NCBI RefSeq assembly: GCF_003071065.1
Contig: NZ_QCXX01000005.1
Location: 124,001-188,000, forward strand
Direction: 5' to 3'
DNA: 64,000 nt
Source of the DNA: Sphingobacterium athyrii
GTDB taxonomy: Bacteria; Bacteroidota; Bacteroidia; Sphingobacteriales; Sphingobacteriaceae
A model generated the notes under the pieces. It worked only from the letters and a program-made list of their open reading frames with translations, had not been told where the DNA came from and did not search any database. This document shows positions 35,796 to 45,387 of this stretch, one piece after another. Every line of letters begins with the position of its first letter. Within the stretch, counting starts at the first letter, position 1. The position numbers and the translations under genes were made by a program.

Positions 35796-35984
35796 TTTCT
35801 TATTTATAAATCCGTAAAAAAATAGAAGCCAAAACAGGTAGCTTTACCCCAGCACTCTAATTTCTAGAAAATAGGAACCATTGAATATATTATCATCTAC
35901 CTTCCCATCGAATCGCAATAATTTAAAAATCATTTGTTGTATTTGTAAGGATTAAATAGCGCTATCTGGAGAGTATAGCAACAA

Positions 35985-36161
35985 TCATAGTTGCCTAAGA
36001 AAGTGTATTTTGCCTGATTGAGGATCCACCTCTACCAATACCTTTCGGTGATTTTCATAATCGTAGATATACCAGTGGGGATGTTCAGGATCACCAGCTG
36101 AATACATACTTAATACCTGGTCGTGAGTTGATGTTGATATTTCTGGCGGATTATTATCCAT
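35985..36161 (-). CDS. Small hypothetical protein, 58 residues
   Basis: Family not recognised and too short for most gene finders. ATG at 36161; the sequence begins MDNNPPEISTSTHDQVLSMY and continues SAGDPEHPHWYIYDYENHRK, ending HFLRQL. It is polar, with HWYIYDYE and a Val/Leu strand followed by a basic end, so a small beta-hairpin protein is likely. It reads from the 116-base gap upstream of the polysaccharide dehydratase end and is on the same strand as it, but is not part of a clear operon. Confidence 0.55.
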   Translation of the reverse strand: MDNNPPEISTSTHDQVLSMYSAGDPEHPHWYIYDYENHRKVLVEVDPQSGKIHFLRQL

Positions 36162-36277
36162 TCGGGATATTCTTATTAGTGCTCTCTAATTTACGATTTT
36201 CTAGTTAGACTTCGCACTAGTTCCTATTTTACATTCGCAACAAAATACTTTTAAGCCCAAGTCATATAGCGTTTATT

Positions 36278-38188
36278 TTATTTATCCAAAGTTTCAAAAA
36301 CTGAATTTTGCGAGCGATATTCAGGTACAATATCCTTGATCAGCTGCACCAAACGCATTTTATCCTCATTTGGATCAGCCGCTTTCGCAAGTTTACATAA
36401 TTGCTCCACACGTGACCGCTGTAATGCTAAATCTGGCGTATTTACTTTGGCAATCATGATTTTTTCATGATAAGTTTTCTCCGTGTTCTCTCCGTTGGCC
36501 AAAAGCTCTTCAAAGATTTTCTCTCCTGGACGCAGGCCGACAATTTTGATATCAATATCTTCGGGATAATTATAGCCTTTGAGCCGGATCATCTGCTTGG
36601 CCAGATCCATAATCTTCACTGGTTCGCCCATATCAAAGACAAATATCTCGCCTCCTTTACCCATTACCGCAGCCTCTTGTACCAATTGACAGGCCTCGGG
36701 TATGGTCATAAAATATCGGGTTATATTCTCATCTGTAATGGTGAGTGGCCCCCCTTTCAGCATCTGCTTCTCAAATAATGGTATAACTGAACCATTCGAG
36801 CCCAGCACATTACCAAAACGAGTCACAATAAAATTGGTTTTTGAGTTTATATTGACTGTTGAAATAGCAATTTCGGCAACACGTTTCGTAGCCCCCATGA
36901 CATTTGTGGGATTCACCGCTTTATCGGTAGAGACCATCACAAACTTAGATACATTGTATTTATCTGCCAACCGTGCCACATTGTAAGATCCCCAGACATT
37001 CGTCAAAATTGACTCATAAGGATTGGCTTCCATCAAAGGCACATGTTTGTATGCTGCTGCATGGAAGACATAGGTAGGACGATAAAACTGGAACAACGTC
37101 TCCATAAAAGACTCATCCCGAACATTTCCTACAATAAACATGCAGCGCGAAAAATGATTGGAACTACTTAATTCCTGCTGAATATCATACAAAGCCGACT
37201 CCGCCTGATCCACCACGATAAGCTGTTTTAGATCGGTATGAGCAAGCTGCCGCACCAGTTCGCCACCGATGGAACCGGCCCCGCCTGTGACAAGAACAAT
37301 CTGCTCTTTCATTTCAGAAGCAATGGCAGGATTATCCAGATCAATGGCTTTGCGTCCCAATAAGTCTTCAATACGTAAGCTTCGGATCTGCCTTGTGGCT
37401 ACTTCTCCCGCCAATAGACGGGCAGTATCCGGAATCATCTTAACAATTAACGGAATCGGTTCGGCAAGTTGAAATACTTTATTTAAACGCTCCGGTTTAC
37501 GGTCATCCACCGCTATAATAATTTCAGAAGCGTTGCCATGCCGCTGTACAAAATCTTTATTTAGGACATTTATATCATGGATTTTAAAACCTTGAATACG
37601 ATTACCTATACGATGTGGATTATCGTCCATAATGGCGACGATACGGTATTTGTTGCGGGATGTGGTATGTATAAAGTGAAAGGTGGTGTTCCCCATATTG
37701 CCCGCACCAAAGAGAATTACCGGAATACGGTTGTCTTTACCTCCCCACATCAGCTCATGATACAAGGCCCGATAAAGCACACGGCTGAAGGTCATGCCGA
37801 AACCAGCAATCAGTGCATGAAAAAGAAGCTGTGTGTCCGAAAAAGGTAACATCGCATCATAGGAGGGATACAGCCACTCTATTCCTTTAGAAATGAGTAC
37901 AGCGGAAAAATAAGCCAATCCAACAGCCAGGACAATACGTTGCAATTCACGGATACCGGTCTTGTGAACAACTCCCTTAAACGTACCGAAAATAAAAAAC
38001 CAGAACAAATAGACGATCGAAACAAGCAGCGCCTGTCTGATCATGTCATCTATCTCAACTCCTCCTCTATGCTTGAATATAAGAACATAACTGATAAAAA
38101 ATGCTGTCGCGACAATAATTATGTCCAACAGCAAAATTATCCAACGAGGCTTGTTGACAGACAAGCCTTCCTTCCATAAATTATTCAT
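36278..38188 (-). CDS. PglF/CapD-type nucleotide-sugar 4,6-dehydratase, membrane-bound
   Basis: 636 residues. Four membrane helices at about 15-140, a CoA-binding-like Rossmann domain (GAGNMGNTTFHFIHT, about 159) and a second Rossmann SDR domain with VTGGAGSIGGELVRQL (about 295) and MVSTDKAVNPTNVMGATKR (about 411-429), in which the conserved S-T-D-K-A replaces the usual Y-x-x-x-K. Enzymes of this type convert UDP-GlcNAc to UDP-4-keto-6-deoxy-GlcNAc, the first step to bacillosamine or related aminosugars. PglC, PglD and PglE homologues lie at 46422-48777, which supports that role. Its own transcription unit is apparent: a palindrome lies upstream at 38215. Confidence 0.85.
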   Translation of the reverse strand: MNNLWKEGLSVNKPRWIILLLDIIIVATAFFISYVLIFKHRGGVEIDDMIRQALLVSIVYLFWFFIFGTFKGVVHKTGIRELQRIVLAVGLAYFSAVLISKGIEWLYPSYDAMLPFSDTQLLFHALIAGFGMTFSRVLYRALYHELMWGGKDNRIPVILFGAGNMGNTTFHFIHTTSRNKYRIVAIMDDNPHRIGNRIQGFKIHDINVLNKDFVQRHGNASEIIIAVDDRKPERLNKVFQLAEPIPLIVKMIPDTARLLAGEVATRQIRSLRIEDLLGRKAIDLDNPAIASEMKEQIVLVTGGAGSIGGELVRQLAHTDLKQLIVVDQAESALYDIQQELSSSNHFSRCMFIVGNVRDESFMETLFQFYRPTYVFHAAAYKHVPLMEANPYESILTNVWGSYNVARLADKYNVSKFVMVSTDKAVNPTNVMGATKRVAEIAISTVNINSKTNFIVTRFGNVLGSNGSVIPLFEKQMLKGGPLTITDENITRYFMTIPEACQLVQEAAVMGKGGEIFVFDMGEPVKIMDLAKQMIRLKGYNYPEDIDIKIVGLRPGEKIFEELLANGENTEKTYHEKIMIAKVNTPDLALQRSRVEQLCKLAKAADPNEDKMRLVQLIKDIVPEYRSQNSVFETLDK

Positions 38189-38214
38189 TTAACTTCTATA
38201 ATGATATTATATAC

Positions 38215-38237
38215 TTTAATCGCAGAATGCGATTAAA
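38215..38237. promoter_or_regulatory. Palindrome upstream of the pglF-like gene
   Basis: TTTAATCGCA (38215-38224) and TGCGATTAAA (38228-38237), perfect 10-bp arms with a 3-base spacer, 27 bases before the ATG. Imperfect pairing extends further (TACT ... AGTA). Either an operator or a 5'-UTR hairpin. Confidence 0.5.
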
Positions 38238-38537
38238 AAGTATCCCTTTCCGTAATTAAATATTTGAAGCTCCCTCTTACTTATTATACCATTACATTTA
38301 TCGTACCTGAAATAGACTTAACGCCTTACATTTTCAAAAAAGAGCCTTTTTGAACCAACAATGTGTTTTTTAACGCATAGGATTTAATTTCATGACTTCG
38401 AAAATAATTAAGCGAATGCAAAATTAATAAATTAAATATTGATCTCCCCGTAAAACAATAAATGCAAATTTCCAGAAAAGCGCTTTTCAAAACGGTCACA
38501 TTTGACGTCGGTTCTGTTATTATCGCATGGAAATCAT

Positions 38538-38545
38538 TATCTTTG
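38538..38545 (+). promoter_or_regulatory. Candidate -7 box of the nucleotidyltransferase gene
   Basis: TATCTTTG matches the Bacteroidota -7 consensus TAnnTTTG; it lies 30 bases before the ATG at 38575, which argues for that start and against an in-frame ATG at 38527 that lies upstream of the box. No good -33 TTG element was seen. Confidence 0.45.
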
Positions 38546-38574
38546 GGACAAATTGTTTTTTGCAGATCATCCAA

Positions 38575-39675
38575 ATGGACAACCAACTAAAGGATATATT
38601 TTTTCAATTGCTACGAATAGGTTTATGGGGAGAGGGAACTTTATCTCAAAATCAACCACTAACAATAGATGATTGGAATAAAATACATCGTTATGCCATC
38701 AACCATACGATTGAAGGTTTAATTTACGATAGCTTTCCTTTTTTAGAAGAAAATCAGCTTCCACCACAGTCTCTACGGATGAAATGGGCTGTACGTGTTG
38801 ATCAGATTGAACGGCACAATGCAAAAATGAATCGTGTGATAGCGGAGCAGTTTACTGCTTTTAGTGCGCAGGATATCCGTCCCATTTTACAAAAAGGTCA
38901 AGGAGTTGCTTCCTATTATCGAATTCCCAACCATCGGATCAGTGGAGATATTGATTTCTGTTTTGAAGACGAGGGCTATGCAAAGGCCCGAAATTATCTG
39001 AAGGAAAAACAGATCAATTTCCAGGATACTGCTGGATTCAGCTTAGATTATAACTTTAAAGGAATTCATATCGAGCATCATAAAAGGACTTTTGATTTCC
39101 GTAGCCCCCTGAGAAAAAATTATCTCAGAAAGCTGATAAAAAAATACGAACCCGCAAAGCAGTATATCATCATCAATGAAATCCCTGTTCGATTACTTGC
39201 TCCAGAATTACAATTATTGCAAGTCAACATTCACATATTAAAGCATTTGATTACTTATGGGATAGGCCTCCGTCAGTTTTGTGATTCCGCAAGACTTTAT
39301 CACGCAGTCTCTTCCCAAATAAATAATGAATCACTGGAACAGATTTACAAAAAGACTGGTATCTTGAAATGGATTCATCTCCTGCATAAGCTTTTAGTTG
39401 AAAATTTAGGACTCCCTAAAAAAGATCTACCCTTTCCCTATCCTGAAAATATTGAAACAGATTGGATGCTCGATGAAGTGTGGTATTCCGGAAATTTCGG
39501 TTTCAAGGATGAAAGGTTCGACAACAGCAAGAAATCAGCCCGTTTCGCCCGCCCAGATTCGCCAAAACGTCTATGGCAAAATTTCAAACGTTATGTCAAA
39601 TATGCTCCAGAAGAAGCGATCGCTTTTCCACTGATCCATACCTATTCAAAGTTTCTGGGCAAGGATAGTGATTAA
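38575..39675 (+). CDS. Nucleotidyltransferase-fold family protein
   Basis: 366 residues from the preferred ATG. It belongs by pattern to the uncharacterised nucleotidyltransferase family (PF14907-like): a helical N-terminal part, HRISGDIDFCFEDEGYAKAR (about 128-147) with the paired Asp of the catalytic loop, then HIEHHKRTFDFRSPL and a helical C-terminal half. Members are often found in polysaccharide or peptide-modification regions, and substrates are unknown. It reads on the plus strand against its neighbours and ends in a strong terminator shared with gldN. Confidence 0.7.
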   Translation: MDNQLKDIFFQLLRIGLWGEGTLSQNQPLTIDDWNKIHRYAINHTIEGLIYDSFPFLEENQLPPQSLRMKWAVRVDQIERHNAKMNRVIAEQFTAFSAQDIRPILQKGQGVASYYRIPNHRISGDIDFCFEDEGYAKARNYLKEKQINFQDTAGFSLDYNFKGIHIEHHKRTFDFRSPLRKNYLRKLIKKYEPAKQYIIINEIPVRLLAPELQLLQVNIHILKHLITYGIGLRQFCDSARLYHAVSSQINNESLEQIYKKTGILKWIHLLHKLLVENLGLPKKDLPFPYPENIETDWMLDEVWYSGNFGFKDERFDNSKKSARFARPDSPKRLWQNFKRYVKYAPEEAIAFPLIHTYSKFLGKDSD

Positions 39676-39686
39676 ATTTAAACAAA

Positions 39687-39726
39687 GAAAGCGAGTTGCG
39701 TTATTCCCATAGCGCAACTCGCTTTC
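39687..39726. terminator. Bidirectional terminator
   Basis: Fourteen-base perfect arms (GAAAGCGAGTTGCG / CGCAACTCGCTTTC) between the convergent nucleotidyltransferase and gldN-like genes. Confidence 0.85.
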
Positions 39727-39744
39727 AATTTCTAATTCACTGTT

Positions 39745-40806
39745 TTAAAGCTTTTCTTCAGTCGAGGTATTGCTTTCCGAATTTTCGGTTGTACTCTCCC
39801 CTTGCTGTTTAGATTGGTTATTTTCCTGCTGAGATTGATTGGATTGATTTCCTTCCAATTCCTCCGCTTTGACGCCTTTTGGATTGCTCCATAATTTCTT
39901 TTTATAAGCATCCAGCTTCTCTTCTACTTTTCGTCCATCCAATAACTGTCCACCATTTTCTGTTTCTTTTAAATTCTGCAACATGCCCGGAGACGATTCG
40001 CGGACAATTGTGCTCGCAAATTTATTCTGTACAAAGAAATCATCCATGGTCATATCATAGAGACCTTTATCCGGATCCGAAATATCCACCTGTACCAGAC
40101 TATAACGCAATTGCGGAAAATACAGCCAAAACGCAGGGGTTGCCCCCACAGACTCAGCCAGCTCCGCGGATGTGGTAATATTCATTAGCGGAGCAACACC
40201 AATAATGCGTGTTTCCAATCTACTGCGCTGTTTGTCAAAAAAGATATCCTCTTTAACCCGAAACTTGGTCACACGAGCAGGATCAAACTCATTGAGCGCC
40301 ATTTTCGAGTCAATCTGATTTCCTTCACCATCAAAGATGGGCACCAATACACTGTCCGCAAAACGGGCCATTCCCTCCTGTGCACTCAATCTTCCCTTGA
40401 AAGAATCATCATCAGGGCTATAAAGCGATAGCTTTCCTTTTTCAATGGCTTTCATCACCACTTCTATCAGGGAATTGCCCGGGATAGCCAATATCCCATT
40501 CTTTTCATCCTTTAGATCAATATCACGCCATACACGCTTATAAAAACGGATATTTTTCCTGTTCACCTCAGGATAAGCGAAAGGTACAGCATCTTCCATG
40601 CTATTGGCCTGATAAAATCCGTCTGTCGTTGGAATCGTGTCCGGATTAATTTCCCCTGATTCAACCGGAATTCCGGAAATTACGTTATTTACGGTATCCT
40701 GATTTCTAGGAACTGTATCTATTTTCGTCTCTTGCTGAGCGAACAACAGCCCAACGACCAAGGTCATGGAAGCTGTCATTACTGTTTTCATTTTCATCGT
40801 AATCAT
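39745..40806 (-). CDS. gldN: GldN/PorN-like protein
   Basis: 353 residues from ATG 40806 (an in-frame TTG at 40824 is rejected as it would lengthen the signal peptide). Signal peptide TVMTASMTLVVGLLFAQQ. The GldN pattern is clear: RFYKRVWRDIDLKDEKN (about 86-103), ITTSAELAESVGATPAFWLY, RIIGVAPLMN and FASTIVRESSPGMLQNL. GldN/PorN forms the periplasmic ring of the type IX secretion system with GldK/PorK. The C-terminal 55 residues are Gln/Asn/Ser-rich and disordered. The gene follows gldK directly, with 20 bases between, in place of the usual gldL and gldM. Confidence 0.85.
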   Translation of the reverse strand: MITMKMKTVMTASMTLVVGLLFAQQETKIDTVPRNQDTVNNVISGIPVESGEINPDTIPTTDGFYQANSMEDAVPFAYPEVNRKNIRFYKRVWRDIDLKDEKNGILAIPGNSLIEVVMKAIEKGKLSLYSPDDDSFKGRLSAQEGMARFADSVLVPIFDGEGNQIDSKMALNEFDPARVTKFRVKEDIFFDKQRSRLETRIIGVAPLMNITTSAELAESVGATPAFWLYFPQLRYSLVQVDISDPDKGLYDMTMDDFFVQNKFASTIVRESSPGMLQNLKETENGGQLLDGRKVEEKLDAYKKKLWSNPKGVKAEELEGNQSNQSQQENNQSKQQGESTTENSESNTSTEEKL

Positions 40807-40826
40807 GTTTATATTTACAGCCAAGA

Positions 40827-42125
40827 TTAATATTTACGTGTTTTACTTTGTACGGTCGGCATTTCAAATGCAGACATTACACAACGAAAACCAATATAAG
40901 AATGCGGTTCATAATCGACCGAATAATTACGAGTCTCGCTATTTAATTGTTCGCCATTATCTTTCCAGGAACCACCACGTACAACCTTTCTCTTCAAAGC
41001 ATCGCCATCCTTTGCATTGGCATCATATAACAACGCTGGATTAAGATCATTGACAAATACCACTGCAGATGGACTGTATGCATCCAATGTCCACTCAGAC
41101 ACATTTCCAGCCATATTGTACACGCCAAAAGCATTAGGCATATACGATTTAACCGGTAAGGTGAATGTAGCACCATCACGGGAATAAGTACCTTCGCCTT
41201 GTTTAAAGTTGACCGCTAATTTTTTCTTGCCTTCTGTTCCATCAATAGTAAATCTTGATCCAGCGATTGTATCCTGCGGATCCAATTTGCCTGATGCCGC
41301 ATATTGCCATTGGGCCTCTGTTGGTAAGCTCAGACTCAATTGATAACCATTCAGGTAAGAGTTTTTCAATACGGTGGCTGCCATTTCACTTGCACGCCAA
41401 TCGGTGAATGCTCGAGCTTGTCTCCATGTCACACCTACAACAGGATAATAGTCAAAAGAAGGATGCGTAAAATAATTCGCATCTAAGGAGGCTAATTGCG
41501 CATTGGGGAAATCCTTTGTCCAAATATCTTCTACAGGCATTACCGCAACAGAATCCGTCACATAAGCTTTTTTCATATTGCCCTTTGACTGTAAATAAGA
41601 AAAGCGGTATTTAATGACCTCTGGATTGAGTGCACGTCGGTTACCGCGCATTTCCAACATTGGAGCTATGCGTTCTTGAATACTTGGATCATTGCTTTTC
41701 CATAAAGGAGATATCCTTTTAACCTTTGCCCAATTAATTCTACGCTGCCCAACTTGTTCACCTGCCATCTCTAGAAAGTATTGGTCATCCTGCAGGTAAT
41801 CCGTTACTGCTACTGAATCTGCAACCCAGTTCACGAATTCCCGATACTGTTTATTTGTTACTTCAGCTTCATCAATAAAAAAAGCACTTACACTTACGTT
41901 CTTGCCTACATTACCACTATCTAAAGATCCCTTAAAAAGGATTGTGCCAGAAGGAATATAAACCATTCCCGGAGGCGCAGGTAATTTTCCTCCGCGAAAA
42001 GCATTTACCTTGGGAGCTTTGTACATTGCTGAGTTTGATTTACAGGCAGAGAAACCGATTAAAAGTGCCAAAGCACCAATACCCAACAAACGATTTTTAT
42101 AAATCTGTCTTATTATCGTTATCAT
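40827..42125 (-). CDS. gldK: GldK/PorK-like lipoprotein (SUMF1 fold)
   Basis: 432 residues. Lipoprotein signal ends ALLIGFSACKSNS (Cys28). FGE-sulfatase (SUMF1) domain: PGMVYIPSGTILFKGS (about 52), FFIDEAEVTNKQYREFVNW (about 80), YPVVGVTWRQARAFTDWRAS (about 222), LPTEAQWQYAASGKLDP (about 258), AFGVYNMAGNVSEWTLDAY (about 330) and VVRGGSWKDNGEQL. GldK/PorK assembles with GldN as the outer-membrane ring of the type IX secretion system. It lies between an OM beta-barrel gene and gldN, as PorP-K-N would, but the motor genes L and M are absent. SUMF1-type paralogues also include GldJ, so gldK is the better but not the only call. Confidence 0.78.
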   Translation of the reverse strand: MITIIRQIYKNRLLGIGALALLIGFSACKSNSAMYKAPKVNAFRGGKLPAPPGMVYIPSGTILFKGSLDSGNVGKNVSVSAFFIDEAEVTNKQYREFVNWVADSVAVTDYLQDDQYFLEMAGEQVGQRRINWAKVKRISPLWKSNDPSIQERIAPMLEMRGNRRALNPEVIKYRFSYLQSKGNMKKAYVTDSVAVMPVEDIWTKDFPNAQLASLDANYFTHPSFDYYPVVGVTWRQARAFTDWRASEMAATVLKNSYLNGYQLSLSLPTEAQWQYAASGKLDPQDTIAGSRFTIDGTEGKKKLAVNFKQGEGTYSRDGATFTLPVKSYMPNAFGVYNMAGNVSEWTLDAYSPSAVVFVNDLNPALLYDANAKDGDALKRKVVRGGSWKDNGEQLNSETRNYSVDYEPHSYIGFRCVMSAFEMPTVQSKTRKY

Positions 42126-42157
42126 TGTTCATTAATTAAATTAGGTTGTTCTTTAGC

Positions 42158-42850
42158 TTATTTACGATTGAAAAGTGCATATTTTACACCTAACGATACA
42201 AAGCCATACTGGTCATTACTTTTGTTTTTTATGCCGTCAAGATTATCATTGGTTGTTAGTGTATGCTGATAGTTGACGTTGATTGCCCATTGGGGACCAT
42301 ATAAAGTACGGCCAAAGGGAATGTCTACCCCAACATTTAAGGGAACTACAAAATGGATTTCACCTAAGTCGTCTGCAAGTTCACCACCTTGACTGGTAAT
42401 TGCATCAGCATAAATGGGGTCAATATTACGTTTAATGCGATTTTTAACAAGTCCTGCCCCCGCACCAACATAGACGTTGGAAAGAATACGTGAGAGTGTA
42501 TTAGCCTGTAGTGTGTAATAACTATAATTGTCTGCATGTCCCATAAACTGTCCTAAACGAACTTTACCATTTAAGTTTCCTGCGAAGTAACGATTTTCGA
42601 AATCACTATTATAGCCGTTACCACTTAATGTTCCTTTTTCACCGCGCAGACCAACTGATATAAAGGGATTGATTAAGTAATCTGCTTCACCATAAAAGGC
42701 GAATTTAGCCTCTACATTAGCTAGATCTGTTAAATTATATGCAACACCCGCACCAGCTCCTACACTAACAGGGCGCGAAAATTGTGCTGAAACAGTTCCT
42801 ATCATAAAGCCTAAAGTCCCTATTGCTGCACATAATAGTTTTTTTCTCAT
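42158..42850 (-). CDS. Outer-membrane beta-barrel protein
   Basis: 230 residues from ATG 42850, chosen because a signal peptide starts there (MRKKLLCAAIGTLGFMIGTV, then SAQF). A 20-residue-periodic strand pattern follows (VSVGAGAGVAYNLTD, FYGEADYLINPFISVGLRGE, NVYVGAGAGLVKNRI, QWAINVNYQHTLTTND), ending in a strand with VSLGVKYALF. An eight-strand barrel is likely. Its position just before gldK recalls porP in type IX loci, but the length and sequence are not typical of PorP. 32 bases separate it from gldK. Confidence 0.7.
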   Translation of the reverse strand: MRKKLLCAAIGTLGFMIGTVSAQFSRPVSVGAGAGVAYNLTDLANVEAKFAFYGEADYLINPFISVGLRGEKGTLSGNGYNSDFENRYFAGNLNGKVRLGQFMGHADNYSYYTLQANTLSRILSNVYVGAGAGLVKNRIKRNIDPIYADAITSQGGELADDLGEIHFVVPLNVGVDIPFGRTLYGPQWAINVNYQHTLTTNDNLDGIKNKSNDQYGFVSLGVKYALFNRK

Positions 42851-42917
42851 AGTGAGTTGATTAGTATTAAAAATATTACAATCATAACGGATTGCATCGA
42901 TAATTATTATAAAATAA

Positions 42918-42947
42918 AACCCCAAGTCAGGTATTCGACTTGGGGTT
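42918..42947 (-). terminator. Terminator of the polysaccharide operon
   Basis: Eleven-base perfect arms (AACCCCAAGTC / GACTTGGGGTT) with an 8-base loop, 38 bases after the wzc stop codon; the minus strand continues TTATTTTATA. Confidence 0.85.
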
Positions 42948-42984
42948 AAACAACAATAAGGCCAAAATTAATTCCTAAGGGAAT

Positions 42985-45381
42985 CTATTTTATATTTAAT
43001 CGATCTTTTATGTCTTGCCAAATCTTAGCAAGGCCAGTTTTCTTTTTACTTCCCTTATCTCCATAACCATAGCCGTAACCATAACCGTATCCATAGCCAC
43101 GTGCAAAGTCCACGTCATTTACCACTGCAGCAACATTTTTCAATTTGCCTTCCACATACAGTTCGCGCGGCACTTGCAACAACCGCTTATCCAAATAGTT
43201 TACACGCGACACATATAGTGTTAAATCTGCATTATGCGCAATCAATAAGGTATCTGTTACTAAACTTACTGGTGCAGTATCTACCAATATGTAATCATAA
43301 TGTTTACGAGTATAATTGATCACATCATCAAAGTGTCCATTCATTAATAATTCTGCCGGATTAGGAGCAATATATCCTGAATATATTACATCAAAATCAT
43401 AGTTGCCTGGTTTTTTAATAATAATATTATTCAAATCCATATCCGGGTTAATTAAAAATTGGGTAATCCCAACATTAGTATGTTGCAGATGAGACAAACC
43501 AAGATAATCCAATACTTTTGGGCTCCTTATATCTGCGCCAATTAAAACAACTTTCTTTCCCGACATCGATAAAATTTGCGCTAAGTTAGTCGTGACAAAA
43601 GATTTACCTTCACCAGAAATCGTAGAAGTAACAAAAACCACTTTAGCAGAGTCTTTCTTTTCAGAGCCAAACATAAAGTTCATATTAGTCCTCAGAATTC
43701 GAAATGCCTCCGCCAAAGAAGATCGATCATTTAGATGAACAATGGTATCCTCAGCAGTAGGTATTTCGCCTAAGACTGGTACCTTTACAATATCCTCGAT
43801 GTCTTTTCTTGAGTGAATTTTGTTATCCAATAAAAATTTTAAATAGAGAATTGCAAAAGGAATTAGAAACCCGATAACTAATGCACCTAGCAATATTATT
43901 ACCTTTCTAGGAGATACTGGCTTACGATACGTATACGCTGAATCAATAATCTTCAAGTTGTCTGGTGTAGCGGCAGCTTTTACTTCGCTCTCCTCTCTTT
44001 TTTGTAACAATAGGAGATAAAGAGATTCAACAATCTGTTGCTGTCTTGATATCTTTTTGAACCCTTGCTCTTGACTTGGAATAGAACTAATTTTATTTTT
44101 TATTTCATTTGACTTACTCTTAATACTATTCAACGCAAGTTGTGTTACATTTTGATAGTTCTTAAGAGATTGACGAATATTTTTATCACTTTCAGATATT
44201 CTCTCATTAAGTGATACCACCGCTGGATTTTGATCTGAAGCGGATTTCAAAAGATCATCACGTTCTAGAACTAGTCTGTTGTAAGATTCAATGGCATTTC
44301 CTATCGATGCATCTTGCAACCCTATATTAGAAGGCAATAGTTTCCCAGCTTCTTGTTTTGCTAAATAATCGTTCATATGATCAACGAGCTCCAATTGAGT
44401 ACGGTATTCTAAAACCTTTTTGTCATTATCTGAAGCATTGTTTAGAAATACACCTGCTTCTGTAGCCATATCGACCATTGAATTTGCAGATTTAAATTCA
44501 GCAGCCTGTTCATCTGCACCAGATAAATCCTTCGATATCAATACCAAACGTTTATTAATAAAATCTGATGTAGCTCGAGTCATACGAAGCTTATCATTGG
44601 TCAAATCGTTATTATAGGCATCTATTAATGAATTTAAAACTAACTCAGCTTTTTTCCCTAGTGTGGAAACCATTGAAAAATTAACAATATAGGACTGGAT
44701 TTCAGTACCCGGAGTAATACTTATTGCAGCTAAGTTAGCATCAATTGCCCAATCCTCAGATAGAACATTAACACTATATTCTCCTTCTAAATCAACCTTA
44801 ACATCATTATTCCGATGGAATATAACACTATTTCCCCAAATATTCACAACTTTACCTAATCCAGCTTTTAATTTCTCACCAGATACAGTATTTGTAATAA
44901 GCAATTCATTTTCACTCAACAGCTTTGCTTTCAAACTGATTATAGAGTCTTGCCTTCCCTGTGGTAGTACCACAAAAGGCATATCCTTTTCCAAAACTTC
45001 GGTTGATCGAATATTTCCTTGTGCAGAATAAACTATATTTAAGTGAAGCTTATTGACGACTTTACGCATCAATCTCCGGGAAGTTAGTACCTCCATTTGA
45101 TCTGTTACAAAAGCCGCTCGACTACCACCAAGTCCCATACTACTACTTAATTCAGCAATTCCTGCCAATTCTCCAGCCGATCCACTACGTTCATCTTTTA
45201 ACAAAATTTTTGCAGTTGTACTATAAATCTTTTGTGCATAACGCAAATAAAGGAATGCCGTGACTAAACTTAATATAATTGCTATAACAAACCATTTCCA
45301 GTAATATGCATACTGTTCAAATAATTGTCTTAGATTAATTTCTTCCTCTTGTTTTTCCTTAATTTGTATAGGTTGTTCCAT
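42985..45381 (-). CDS. wzc: Wzc-like polysaccharide co-polymerase / tyrosine autokinase
   Basis: 798 residues. Two membrane helices (about 31-48 and 490-510) bracket a Wzz-type periplasmic domain with long coiled coils. The C-terminal BY-kinase domain has a Walker A (STISGEGKSF, about 589), A' (VVLIGADIRSP) and B (YILVDTAPVS). The Tyr-rich tail is a run of GY repeats (RGYGYGYGYGYGYG) before a basic end. The kinase controls chain length and export together with Wza through phosphorylation of the tail. Here it is a single fused protein, as in Gram-negatives, and is the last gene of the operon. Confidence 0.92.
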   Translation of the reverse strand: MEQPIQIKEKQEEEINLRQLFEQYAYYWKWFVIAIILSLVTAFLYLRYAQKIYSTTAKILLKDERSGSAGELAGIAELSSSMGLGGSRAAFVTDQMEVLTSRRLMRKVVNKLHLNIVYSAQGNIRSTEVLEKDMPFVVLPQGRQDSIISLKAKLLSENELLITNTVSGEKLKAGLGKVVNIWGNSVIFHRNNDVKVDLEGEYSVNVLSEDWAIDANLAAISITPGTEIQSYIVNFSMVSTLGKKAELVLNSLIDAYNNDLTNDKLRMTRATSDFINKRLVLISKDLSGADEQAAEFKSANSMVDMATEAGVFLNNASDNDKKVLEYRTQLELVDHMNDYLAKQEAGKLLPSNIGLQDASIGNAIESYNRLVLERDDLLKSASDQNPAVVSLNERISESDKNIRQSLKNYQNVTQLALNSIKSKSNEIKNKISSIPSQEQGFKKISRQQQIVESLYLLLLQKREESEVKAAATPDNLKIIDSAYTYRKPVSPRKVIILLGALVIGFLIPFAILYLKFLLDNKIHSRKDIEDIVKVPVLGEIPTAEDTIVHLNDRSSLAEAFRILRTNMNFMFGSEKKDSAKVVFVTSTISGEGKSFVTTNLAQILSMSGKKVVLIGADIRSPKVLDYLGLSHLQHTNVGITQFLINPDMDLNNIIIKKPGNYDFDVIYSGYIAPNPAELLMNGHFDDVINYTRKHYDYILVDTAPVSLVTDTLLIAHNADLTLYVSRVNYLDKRLLQVPRELYVEGKLKNVAAVVNDVDFARGYGYGYGYGYGYGDKGSKKKTGLAKIWQDIKDRLNIK

Positions 45382-45387
45382 AAAATA

